64,000 nucleotides of DNA from 40CM-4-68-19 sp036513415. GTDB taxonomy: Bacteria > Myxococcota > Myxococcia > Myxococcales > 40CM-4-68-19. Position 1 is the stretch's first letter. Each line of letters opens with the position of its first letter. The position numbers and the translations under genes are program-made. The notes below the pieces were generated by a model. The model searched no databases. It saw nothing but the letters and a program-made list of their open reading frames with translations, and was not told the DNA's origin. The DNA lies in contig DATBZA010000024.1 in the NCBI GenBank assembly GCA_036513415.1, positions 16,166 through 80,165 of the forward strand, in the 5' to 3' direction. Positions 26,901-33,776 of the stretch are shown in pieces.

Positions 26901-28653
26901 CGGCAATGTCGAAGCGGTGGTCGAGTCGCCGCCGCTCGCCCCGGACCTTGGGCGTAACTACCAAGGGGTCGAAGGGCTGACTTCGGCGCTGGAGGCGGAC
27001 CCCGCAAACGCCGAGACCGTGGCGAGGCTCCGCGGGCTGCTGCCGGAGCCCAAGGGCCGTGCCCTCGCCGGCATCTACGAGCGCATCGGGCATGCGCAGC
27101 CGGATCCCGGGCTGGGATCGATCGCATGGGTCCAGGCCGGCAGCATCGAGCTGCGGGAGCTGGGCGACGCGCCCGCCGCCTTCTTCGCCGCCGGGCGCGC
27201 TCTCTCGCGAGACCCGGAGAGCCTGGCCGCCTTGGAGCTGCGCGCCGATGCGGGAGAAGCGGGAGGACGCGCGCGGGAGGCAGCGGAAGCCCTGCACAAG
27301 CTCCTCGAGCTGGGGGGAGGCGATGCTCGCGCACCCGGATGGAAGCTCCGCCTCGGCCGCCTCCACGCCGAGAACGGCGAATCGGAGAAGGCCGTTTCGC
27401 TGCTGGGCCCCGCGCTCGAGTCGTTGGAGCCGAAGGTGCTGCTGAAGCTGGCCTCGGGAGCTCGCTCGCTGCCGGCCTTCCATGCCATCCGCGTGTACCG
27501 GCGCCTGCTGGAGGCGTTCCAGGCTCCTGGCGATCCCGAACCGACCCATGCACAGCTCGCGGAGTGGAGCGAATCGCTGGGGAGGCGGTTGCTCGCGGAG
27601 GGCCAGCAGGATGCGGCACTGGAAGCATTCCGCCGGGCCTTGACGCATGAGCCGGGCAACGTCGCCGCGCTCAAGCGCATCGCGGACCTCGGCCCTCCCA
27701 GCGACGGCATCCAGGCGCAGCTGGCGCTGTTCGAGGTGAGCCCGTCTCCCGAGCCGTTGCGCGCCCTCGCGAAGCTGTTCGACGCGCAGGACAGGCCCGA
27801 TGCCTCGTTCTGTGCGTCCGCTGTGCTGGTGGGCGCCGGCGTGGCGAGCGCCGAGGAGCGGGCCGTCCACGAGGTCACCGCCGGGCGGCCGCCTCCAGCC
27901 GATCTACCCCGCATCGCCGACGATGCGACAGTGCACGCGCCGGGCGACGAGGGACTGGCGCGTGAGCTGCTCGCGGCGGCCATGCCCCAGCTCGCGAAGG
28001 CGCTCCCGACCGAGATGAGCGGGCGAGGTGCGCTGGTGAAAGGGGACAACCCCGTGCGACGCGTGGTCGGCGCCATCGCGCGCGCGCTGGGCATGCCCGA
28101 GCCGCAGCTGTACCTGGCCCGGGCCGAGCCGGGCATCGTCGCGCCCGTCGCCGCGGAAGCGCCTGGAGTGCTGGTCGGCGCAGAGGTCCCCAAGCGCTGG
28201 TCGCTGCGGCAGCAGCGGTTCCTGCATGCTCGTGCCCTCGCTCACATCCGCCGGGGCACGCACGCCGTCGCGGGGTTTCCCGCACCGCGCCTGGCGGCCC
28301 TGGTGGCCGAGTTGGTCCGCCTCGTCGCACCCCCGGAAGCGGACCTTTCCGCGCTTGCCGCGCCGGACCTCCCGCTGGCGGAGTGCCTGGCGCGGCACCT
28401 CGGGCCCGACGCCCTCGCGCGCCTTTCACCGCTGGCGGCGCGCCTCGCCGCCGAGGGCCCTCCGGACTGGGACGCCCTCGCGCTCGGTATCCGCGAGAGC
28501 GCCGAGCGGGTGGCGCTGGCAGTGTGCGGCGACCCTGCCTCCGCCATCTCCATCGTCTGCGGGGAAACGGAGGGCGGCCTGCACACGCCCGAGGTCGCGC
28601 GGCTCGCGCGCTTCGCGGTCGGCGACGTGTACCTGGCCCTGCGGGCGCGCTGA
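23974..28653 (+). CDS. Very large TPR-repeat protein
   Basis: 1559 residues, soluble, with no signal peptide and no transmembrane segment. Almost the whole length (about 60-1370) is helical repeats with TPR-like spacing (for example KSAATCYQNACLVDPQYRPA, residues 68-87, and IAEYRRALALNPQDRVALDL). The last 230 or so residues form a different domain with WSLRQQRFLHARALAHIRRG and a conserved-looking LAECLARHLGPDALARLSPL stretch. Giant TPR proteins of this type are common in Myxococcota and probably act as cytoplasmic assembly scaffolds; nothing here shows a partner. It is transcribed alone after hutH. Confidence 0.88.
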   Translation: MDSIVTQELPLQPPQREPTDAEIEAARGQIAHLEAEARALGLTPTAAQMHLAMGRIFIEQLGDAKSAATCYQNACLVDPQYRPALEASRRLFASVGRYEQALALHQREESLLEHGDHRAESLRAQALLLRRLGRVEEAKRLIDDALQLAPDHPALLKSRVEGAEGDGDRALTASLLVRSAGATRDPVYKAKLLRRAVLLLDALRAETGSAQAPPTEDARPAELAALHEEAARKLWQADSNDPVGFSAMLLRARSSNDWEGVLRLCRQRAERTASPADRALVAAVAAYRLGRTSEGLAEVTAALEENRRDGALLALRNELAEQQKSADLAELLRQGAEGSIEPTERAHLKFRAALAVADPLEKEQLLSEALADNPGDAAAIAVHARLVTQRDPGSAADRFAALGEALESHAAEEAAGHYLEAAVWHERAGSRAEAAGLARRALKLLPRQGAALRLLTRTLPALGAGSELADLLEQVSTQLPRAVGAELLARASALVSEADPERGINLARRAAEMARGLVSPRWLETWSMLSFKAGDFGQLSQALEARADSTSGSDAADLLLEASELARAAGNDARSTTLLRKARGVDPASAAARNALLALPGLAPRERIGLLHEEARQSGPGRAAGLEAERAALLEEEGRVDEAVQACAQALTLGGTDLAVLRRLVRLQLRRGDTTAALAVLVQIAEAVPEGHARAEAYGRAAELAEWRVGDPPRAVELYRAATRQHPNARFAWAQLARLLAWTEQPAEAADAYEHLAAAAQSLSERNEARRWAAALYAHRASQPEKAAALLRALLVDAPGDLEATAELLDIVALEKGPQARKERVGLRGRLASRCQDPRVAALMRVESAEDRLAAGERDQGIAEYRRALALNPQDRVALDLVEDALRSSGQRSVLLEHLGFRSAFADRDVRAALAVEQAMIFTEQGRMDDAAAAYRQALASDPHSLLALKGARHLAEINGHGDEASQLVSTEATVAGNVEAVVESPPLAPDLGRNYQGVEGLTSALEADPANAETVARLRGLLPEPKGRALAGIYERIGHAQPDPGLGSIAWVQAGSIELRELGDAPAAFFAAGRALSRDPESLAALELRADAGEAGGRAREAAEALHKLLELGGGDARAPGWKLRLGRLHAENGESEKAVSLLGPALESLEPKVLLKLASGARSLPAFHAIRVYRRLLEAFQAPGDPEPTHAQLAEWSESLGRRLLAEGQQDAALEAFRRALTHEPGNVAALKRIADLGPPSDGIQAQLALFEVSPSPEPLRALAKLFDAQDRPDASFCASAVLVGAGVASAEERAVHEVTAGRPPPADLPRIADDATVHAPGDEGLARELLAAAMPQLAKALPTEMSGRGALVKGDNPVRRVVGAIARALGMPEPQLYLARAEPGIVAPVAAEAPGVLVGAEVPKRWSLRQQRFLHARALAHIRRGTHAVAGFPAPRLAALVAELVRLVAPPEADLSALAAPDLPLAECLARHLGPDALARLSPLAARLAAEGPPDWDALALGIRESAERVALAVCGDPASAISIVCGETEGGLHTPEVARLARFAVGDVYLALRAR

Positions 28654-28657
28654 GCGT

Positions 28658-29383
28658 TCAGTCCTCGCGCACGATCGCTTCGGCCGGAAAGCGCGCCTTG
28701 AGGAACTCGCAGGCGGCGCGCACCTGCTCCGCGTCCCGGCCGTCGAATGTCACCTTCACGCGGTGGTCCGCCGGATCGAAGCGCGGGTAGCTGCCGATTC
28801 CCACCGCCGGGAACCGCGCCACGGTCGCGTCGAGGTGCTCGGCGAGCGTGCTCTCGCTCACGGTGAAGTAGAGGGCCTTCCCGTGGATCGGAGCGACCCG
28901 AAACCGATCGCGGATGCGCAGGAACCCCTCGCGGAGCAGCGAGGGCACGCCCGGGAGGATCACCACGTTCTCGATCGAGATCACCGGGAACTGGTAGCCC
29001 TCGTGGAACTCCACCCGGGCGCCCTCGGGCACCTCCGCCAGCCGCCGCAGGGCCGGCTTGAGCGGCTCTCCGAAGCGCGACCGCAGAAGCTCCAGCGTCC
29101 GCTCGTCGTGCACTACGCCCCGCCCGAACGCCTGGGCGACGGCGGCGATGGTGACGTCGTCGTGGGTCGGTCCGATGCCGCCGCTGGTGAACACCCAGCG
29201 GGCGTGGGACCGGCAGCGCGCGAGCCCGTCCACGATCAGCGGCACCTCGTCGGGCACGGTCTCGATCCGGCGCAGCTCGACCCCGAGCGCGCGCAGCTCC
29301 CGGGCCAGGAACGGCCCGTTCTCGTCCTGCACCTTTGCGGAGAGGATCTCGTTGCCGATCACCAGGATGGCGGCGGTGCTCAT
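28658..29383 (-). CDS. CinA-like molybdopterin-binding-domain (MoaB/Mog fold) protein
   Basis: 241 residues. It begins AAILVIGNEILSAKVQDENG and has TSGGIGPTHDDVTIAAVAQA, both signatures of the MoCF-binding (CinA N-terminal) family. The C-terminal nicotinamide-nucleotide amidase domain of full CinA is absent. Members of this short class are assigned ADP-ribose pyrophosphatase or unknown functions. The ATG at 29383 overlaps the stop of the upstream regulator gene (ATGA), making it the last gene of the tmk-containing operon. Confidence 0.85.
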   Translation of the reverse strand: MSTAAILVIGNEILSAKVQDENGPFLARELRALGVELRRIETVPDEVPLIVDGLARCRSHARWVFTSGGIGPTHDDVTIAAVAQAFGRGVVHDERTLELLRSRFGEPLKPALRRLAEVPEGARVEFHEGYQFPVISIENVVILPGVPSLLREGFLRIRDRFRVAPIHGKALYFTVSESTLAEHLDATVARFPAVGIGSYPRFDPADHRVKVTFDGRDAEQVRAACEFLKARFPAEAIVRED

Positions 29384-30927
29384 TCGGCGATGCCGTACTC
29401 GCGGATCTTCTTGATCAGGGTGGTGCGGGAAACGCCGAGTCGCTCCGCGAGCCTGCTCTTGTTGCCACGCGTCTCCCGCAGCCCGGTCTCGATCAGCTCC
29501 TTCTCCAGCGCACCGACCGCGGTGGCCAGGCCGGTGCCGAGGCCGCGCTGCACCAGAGCCCCGAGGTGCGCCGCGTTCCCGGGCGCTTTGTCCTGACGTT
29601 GCGGCCGCAGCTCGGGCGGGATGACCTCCGCGTCCCCGGCGAGCACGCAGAGCCGCTCGATCTCGTTCTCCAGCTCCCGGACGTTCCCCGGCCAGTGCCA
29701 ATCGTACAAGGCCGCCATCAGCTCGGGATGCAGCCGCTTCCGCGCACCCGTGCGCCGCGCCACGGAATCGAGGAAGTGCTCCACGAGCAGCGGCAGATCG
29801 TCGAGCCGTTCGCGGAGCGCCGGCACCTCCAGCGCGACCACATGCAGCCGGTAGAAGAGGTCCTCGCGGAACTCCCGCCGGTGCACCGCCTCCCGCAGGC
29901 CCTTGTTGGAGGCGGCGATGATGCGCACGTCCACCTTCTCGGATCGGGTTCCGCCCACCGGCACGAAGGTGCCCTCCTGAAGCACGCGCAGGACCTTCAC
30001 CTGCATGGCGGGGCTCATGTCCGCCACCTCGTCCAGGAAGAAGGTCCCCCCGTCCGCGACCTTGAACAGGCCGGGCTTGTCGCGCGTCGCCCCGGTGAAG
30101 GATCCCTTCACGTGTCCAAACAGCTCGCTCTCCAGAAGCTGGTCGTTGAGCGCCGAGCAGTTCTGGGCGATGAACTGCTTGTCCCTGCGCGGGCCGCTGA
30201 AGTGAAGGGCGCGGGCGATCAGCTCCTTGCCGGTGCCGTTCTCCCCATGGACCAGCACGGTCACGTCGCTCGCCACCAGCTTGTCCAGGAGCCCGTACAA
30301 CCGGCGCATCGGCTCGCTCTTGCCGATGATGTCGGCGAAGCGATACCTGCCTTCGAGCTCGTCCTGCAGGTCGCGGATGCGCTGCTCGCTCTGCGCCACC
30401 GCGGCGTGGTACGCGTCGATCTCCTCGACGGTGGTGTCCATCAGGTCCGCCAGCCGCGGCACTTCACGCGCCTCGATCCGCTGGACGGTCTTGAACGCTT
30501 CCTCCGGCTCGACGATCGGGAGCGACAGCGATCGCACCGTGGTCACGGCCCTCTCGCGGGCGCTGGCCGCCTTCTCCTCGACCAGGAAGCCGCAGGCGAA
30601 GAGCGAGCCGCGCCGCTGGCCGGCGAAGGAGATGGGCGTAGCGACGATCTCCAGCCCCATGTGGCAGGGACCGAGCAGCTCGGTGCCCGAGGAGAGCTTC
30701 TGCACCGCCTTCTCGATGCTCTGGTTGCACCGGCGAAGACCTTCCTTGTCGCCCAGGCAGGCGGTGCAGATCAGGTTCTGCGGCGGGATGATGATGCCCT
30801 TGCCGTGATCGAGCACGAAGCCTCGGGCGTCGGTGAACGAGAGCTCGATACCCCACCAGCGGCGCACCGTCTCCCGGATCCTGCGAACGATCTGGAGCTC
30901 TTCCAGGCGCGTGGAGTCGATGGGCAT
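29380..30927 (-). CDS. Sigma-54-dependent activator with PocR-type sensor domain
   Basis: 515 residues. The N-terminal part (about 10-160) resembles the PocR ligand-sensing domain, with cysteines C54, C57, C67 and C88 that could bind a metal or redox group. The AAA+ domain (about 198-430) carries Walker A GENGTGKE, the sigma-54 contact loop GSFTGA (usually GAFTGA) and Walker B GGTFFLDEV. A Fis-type helix-turn-helix (GNKSRLAERLGVSRTTLIKK) closes the protein. It activates RNA polymerase carrying sigma-54 from enhancer sites; targets are unknown. It starts four bases after tmk and overlaps the CinA-like gene. Confidence 0.92.
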   Translation of the reverse strand: MPIDSTRLEELQIVRRIRETVRRWWGIELSFTDARGFVLDHGKGIIIPPQNLICTACLGDKEGLRRCNQSIEKAVQKLSSGTELLGPCHMGLEIVATPISFAGQRRGSLFACGFLVEEKAASARERAVTTVRSLSLPIVEPEEAFKTVQRIEAREVPRLADLMDTTVEEIDAYHAAVAQSEQRIRDLQDELEGRYRFADIIGKSEPMRRLYGLLDKLVASDVTVLVHGENGTGKELIARALHFSGPRRDKQFIAQNCSALNDQLLESELFGHVKGSFTGATRDKPGLFKVADGGTFFLDEVADMSPAMQVKVLRVLQEGTFVPVGGTRSEKVDVRIIAASNKGLREAVHRREFREDLFYRLHVVALEVPALRERLDDLPLLVEHFLDSVARRTGARKRLHPELMAALYDWHWPGNVRELENEIERLCVLAGDAEVIPPELRPQRQDKAPGNAAHLGALVQRGLGTGLATAVGALEKELIETGLRETRGNKSRLAERLGVSRTTLIKKIREYGIAE

Positions 30928-30931
30928 CGGG

Positions 30932-31561
30932 CTACCCCAGCTGCTGCTGCAGCGCCCCGTGGCACAGCTCGGCGACCTCGGCGATGGGCCGGGTGCCGTC
31001 GATCGAAACCACCGAGGCCAGCGTTCCGACCAGGCGAGAGTATTCGCGCTCGATCAGCGCAAGCTGCTGCGCCGTCTCGTAGCGCTCCAGCTTTGCGCCG
31101 CGGCTGCGGACCCGCTCGAGCGCGACGTTGGCCGGCACGTAGAGGAAGAGCGTGAGATCCGGGCGGCGCGCGAAGCGGTTCGCCTGGTTGATGAATTCGT
31201 GCGAGACGGAGGCTCCCTGGTAGGCGAGCGACGAGAGCGTGTATCGGTCGAGGATCACATCCTCGCCCCGCGCGAGGCGCGGCTCGATCTGCGATCCGAG
31301 GTGATCGAGGCGGTCGGCGGCGAAGAGCAGCGCCATCACCCGCTCGTCCACCATCCCGAGCTTGCCGTCGGCCTGCGGGGTCGCGGCGCGGCCGGCCAGG
31401 ATCTGCCGGATCAGCAGGCCGACAGGCCCCTCGCTGGGCTGGTGCGCGAGGTACACCGTCCGTCCCTGCTTCTGCAGCCACTCCGCCAGGAGCCTCGCCT
31501 GCGTGGTGGTGCCGGCGCCGTCGAGGCCCTCGAAGACGATGAAGCGGCCGGGCGCGGTCAT
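30932..31561 (-). CDS. tmk: Thymidylate kinase
   Basis: 209 residues. Phosphorylates dTMP to dTDP for DNA synthesis. The P-loop is FEGLDGAGTTTQ (Ser/Lys of the usual GxxGxGKS replaced by Gly-Thr-Thr, unusual for TMK). The DR(Y/S) motif is LDRYTLSSLAYQG. The missing P-loop lysine suggests either a divergent TMK-like enzyme with altered ATP handling or a specialised paralogue. The ATG overlaps the stop of the preceding small membrane protein gene. Confidence 0.85.
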   Translation of the reverse strand: MTAPGRFIVFEGLDGAGTTTQARLLAEWLQKQGRTVYLAHQPSEGPVGLLIRQILAGRAATPQADGKLGMVDERVMALLFAADRLDHLGSQIEPRLARGEDVILDRYTLSSLAYQGASVSHEFINQANRFARRPDLTLFLYVPANVALERVRSRGAKLERYETAQQLALIEREYSRLVGTLASVVSIDGTRPIAEVAELCHGALQQQLG

Positions 31562-31872
31562 GGATCGATCCCCAGCAGGGCGCGCAGCTCACGGACGCGC
31601 GCCTCACGCCGGAGCTCACGTTGCAAGCTCGCGCCCCCCTCGCGGTAGCTGCGCACGGCATCCCAGAGCAGCACCACATCCAGGAGCGCAAGCGGCCAGA
31701 AGAAGAGCGGCGGCACCAGGGAATCCCAGAGAACTTTTCCGCAGACGCCGCTCAAGACCGCCCAGCAGAAGCCTTCGACAGCGGCGCGGAGGAACAGGTC
31801 TACCGACCCGCGTTTCCGGACGGCGGCCGCCAAGGTGGAGAGCTCATGCTCCATGGCGGTCCGATCGTGCAT
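31558..31872 (-). CDS. Small membrane protein
   Basis: About 104 residues from an ATG at 31872; a TTG at 31908 or an ATG at 31854 are alternatives. A charged amphipathic N-terminus is followed by two close hydrophobic segments (AAVEGFCWAVLSGVCG and LVPPLFFWPLALLDVVLLW) and a basic tail (LQRELRREARVRELRALLG). No family is recognised. It sits between a zinc-ribbon protein gene and tmk, overlapping the latter by four bases. Confidence 0.7.
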   Translation of the reverse strand: MHDRTAMEHELSTLAAAVRKRGSVDLFLRAAVEGFCWAVLSGVCGKVLWDSLVPPLFFWPLALLDVVLLWDAVRSYREGGASLQRELRREARVRELRALLGIDP

Positions 31873-31909
31873 CGCGCGCGCTGTACTCCCCAAGGCGCCG
31901 GCAGTCAAT

Positions 31910-32476
31910 TCACAGCTCCTGGAGCGGGAACGGCATGCCGCAGTCGCTGCAGCGAACTTCCCTGGAGACGCGCGCGAAACAGGCGGGGCAGGTCACGGTC
32001 TCCCCCGAAGCGACCGCCTCTCTCTCGCGCGCAGGCGCTGCGTAGCGCGACTTCCTCCGCCCGCAGGCATCGCAGATTGCGCCCAGGGAGGCTTCGCCGC
32101 ACCAGGGGCAAGTCGCGCTCTGCGCCGCCACCGGCGTGCGCTCGCCGTTCTTCGGCTCGCGACCCCGGTCGATTTCTGCCCCCGGGGTCCAGGCGGCGGT
32201 AGCCCCGGCGGCCGCTTCGTGCCGGGTGCTCTCCACGGCAAGCTCTCCCGCCGTCCACTCCGATGCCGCCTGCGGATCCACCTCGAATTGCGTCCGCTCC
32301 ACCCCAGGCAGCGATTCGGCGCGCGCCGAGCCTGTAGGCGCGAAACGGGTGGTTTCGAGGCCCTCCAGCGTTCCGCCCTCCTCGCCCGCCCCCGCTCCGG
32401 TCACAAAAAACCTGCCGCAGCCGGCGCATTCCACCGCGTCGTCCAGATTGTCAGCCTCACAGACCGGGCATTGCAT
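31910..32476 (-). CDS. Protein with three zinc-ribbon modules
   Basis: 188 residues. Three CxxC pairs-of-pairs are visible: CPVCEADNLDDAVECAGC at the N-terminus, CPWCGEASLGAICDACGRR in the middle and CPACFARVSREVRCSDCG near the end, separated by acidic Ala/Gly-rich linkers. The modules would each hold one zinc. Such proteins are often scaffolds or nucleic-acid contacts; no specific role can be read. The ATG at 32476 begins directly at the first ribbon. First gene of the operon that continues through tmk. Confidence 0.8.
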   Translation of the reverse strand: MQCPVCEADNLDDAVECAGCGRFFVTGAGAGEEGGTLEGLETTRFAPTGSARAESLPGVERTQFEVDPQAASEWTAGELAVESTRHEAAAGATAAWTPGAEIDRGREPKNGERTPVAAQSATCPWCGEASLGAICDACGRRKSRYAAPAREREAVASGETVTCPACFARVSREVRCSDCGMPFPLQEL

Positions 32477-32674
32477 GGGGTCCGCAGCGTACCATCCGCC
32501 CACGCGCGCACAGAAATGCAAACTAGCCGCCCGTGCCGAGCACCTCAGGTCGAAATTGCTCCGACCGGTCGGGGCCTGCACCAAGCCAACCCAAAAAAAA
32601 CCAATCTCTTGAGACTACTTTTCCGTCTCGGCGTGCTCTGCGTGCTCTGCGGTTGATCTGAAGCAGCAGTCTAC

Positions 32675-33337
32675 TTAATGCAGGTTCTCGGGCCCCGTGA
32701 GCGGCACGAACCGGACGTGCATCAGCACCTTGCGGTCGAGCGCCCCGGTCCCTGGCCGCTTGCGCCAGAGCTGCAGCTCCTGGTGTTCCGGATCCGGTCC
32801 TACGGGGATGACCAGCCGCCCGCCGGGCGCGAGCTGGTCGAGCAGCGCGGCGGGAACCTCGTCGGGCGCGGCCGCCACCAGGATCGCATCGTAGGGAGCA
32901 GCCTCGGGCCACCCCTTCGCGCCGTCGTCGACCCGGAACCGCACATTGTCGTATCCCAATTCTGTCAGGGTCCGCTCCGCGCGCAGAGAAAGCTCGGGCA
33001 CGATCTCGATGGTCCGGACGGTCGAGCCCAGCGGCAGCAGCTCGGCCAGGATGGCCGTCTGATACCCGCTCCCGGTGCCGACCTCGAGCACCCGCTCGTG
33101 GCCCTGGAGATCCAGCGCTTCGGTCATCGCCGCCACGATGTAGGGCTGCGAGATGGTCTGGCCGTAGCCGATCTCCAGCGGGTGGTCGCCTTCGGCGTAC
33201 GCTTGCGCTTCCTCCGGCACGAAGAAGCGCCGCGGGACGCGTCCGAAGGCCGCGAGCACGCGGGGATCGCGAATCCCCTGCTCGACGAGACGCCGGACGA
33301 GCGGCGCCTCCGAGTACTGCGGACGAAGGCCCTCCAT
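32675..33337 (-). CDS. pcm: Protein-L-isoaspartate O-methyltransferase
   Basis: 220 residues. Repairs isomerised Asp/Asn residues by S-adenosylmethionine-dependent methylation. Motifs are GYGQTISQPYIVAAMTEAL (substrate-side), VLEVGTGSGYQTAILAEL (motif I, SAM binding), TIEIVPEL and the late GGRLVIPVG. It lies 11 bases after the VOC gene on the same strand and is probably co-transcribed with it. Confidence 0.94.
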   Translation of the reverse strand: MEGLRPQYSEAPLVRRLVEQGIRDPRVLAAFGRVPRRFFVPEEAQAYAEGDHPLEIGYGQTISQPYIVAAMTEALDLQGHERVLEVGTGSGYQTAILAELLPLGSTVRTIEIVPELSLRAERTLTELGYDNVRFRVDDGAKGWPEAAPYDAILVAAAPDEVPAALLDQLAPGGRLVIPVGPDPEHQELQLWRKRPGTGALDRKVLMHVRFVPLTGPENLH

Positions 33338-33348
33338 GCCTCTCCAAC

Positions 33349-33750
33349 CTACCCCTCATGGGGAAAGTGCGAAAGCCCGATGCGATTTCCCTCTGGATCG
33401 CGCACATACAGGGACCAGCGGGTCCGGTGGACGATCTCCACTCCCAGCGCGGCCAGCTTCTGCTCCCACCCCGCGCGTTCGGCGGGGGTGATGCGGAGCG
33501 CGAGGAGGTGGAGGCCTCCATGGGGATCGCGGAAGGGGGTGGGTGGGCGGTCCACATCGCACGACTCGAGCGCGAGAAACTCCTCGCCGGCCCCCACCGA
33601 CAGCCAGACCGCACGCTCCCCGGCCCGCCCGTCATCCCAGGGCCAGCGCCTCAGCACGCGCAGCCCGAGCGCCTCGACGTAGAAGCGCTCGGCGGCGGAA
33701 AGGTCCTTCACCTGGATGGCGAGATGATGATGTCCATGGACCTGCGGCAT
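33349..33750 (-). CDS. VOC (glyoxalase/bleomycin-resistance fold) protein
   Basis: 133 residues from the ATG at 33750 (MPQVHGHHHLAIQVKDL). The betaalphabetabetabeta fold pattern is clear: HHLAIQVKDLSAAERFYVEA at the start and the closing SLYVRDPEGNRIGLSH strand pair, with candidate metal ligands His and Glu. VOC proteins include metal-dependent lyases, dioxygenases and binding proteins; the substrate is unknown. It is divergent from typA across 26 bases. Confidence 0.85.
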   Translation of the reverse strand: MPQVHGHHHLAIQVKDLSAAERFYVEALGLRVLRRWPWDDGRAGERAVWLSVGAGEEFLALESCDVDRPPTPFRDPHGGLHLLALRITPAERAGWEQKLAALGVEIVHRTRWSLYVRDPEGNRIGLSHFPHEG

Positions 33751-33776
33751 CCGGCCAGTATAAAGGAGCACGCGCC

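Noticed and set aside
25348..27870. An 840-codon minus-strand frame inside the large TPR gene
   Set aside because: Shadow frame; the plus-strand repeats are coherent.
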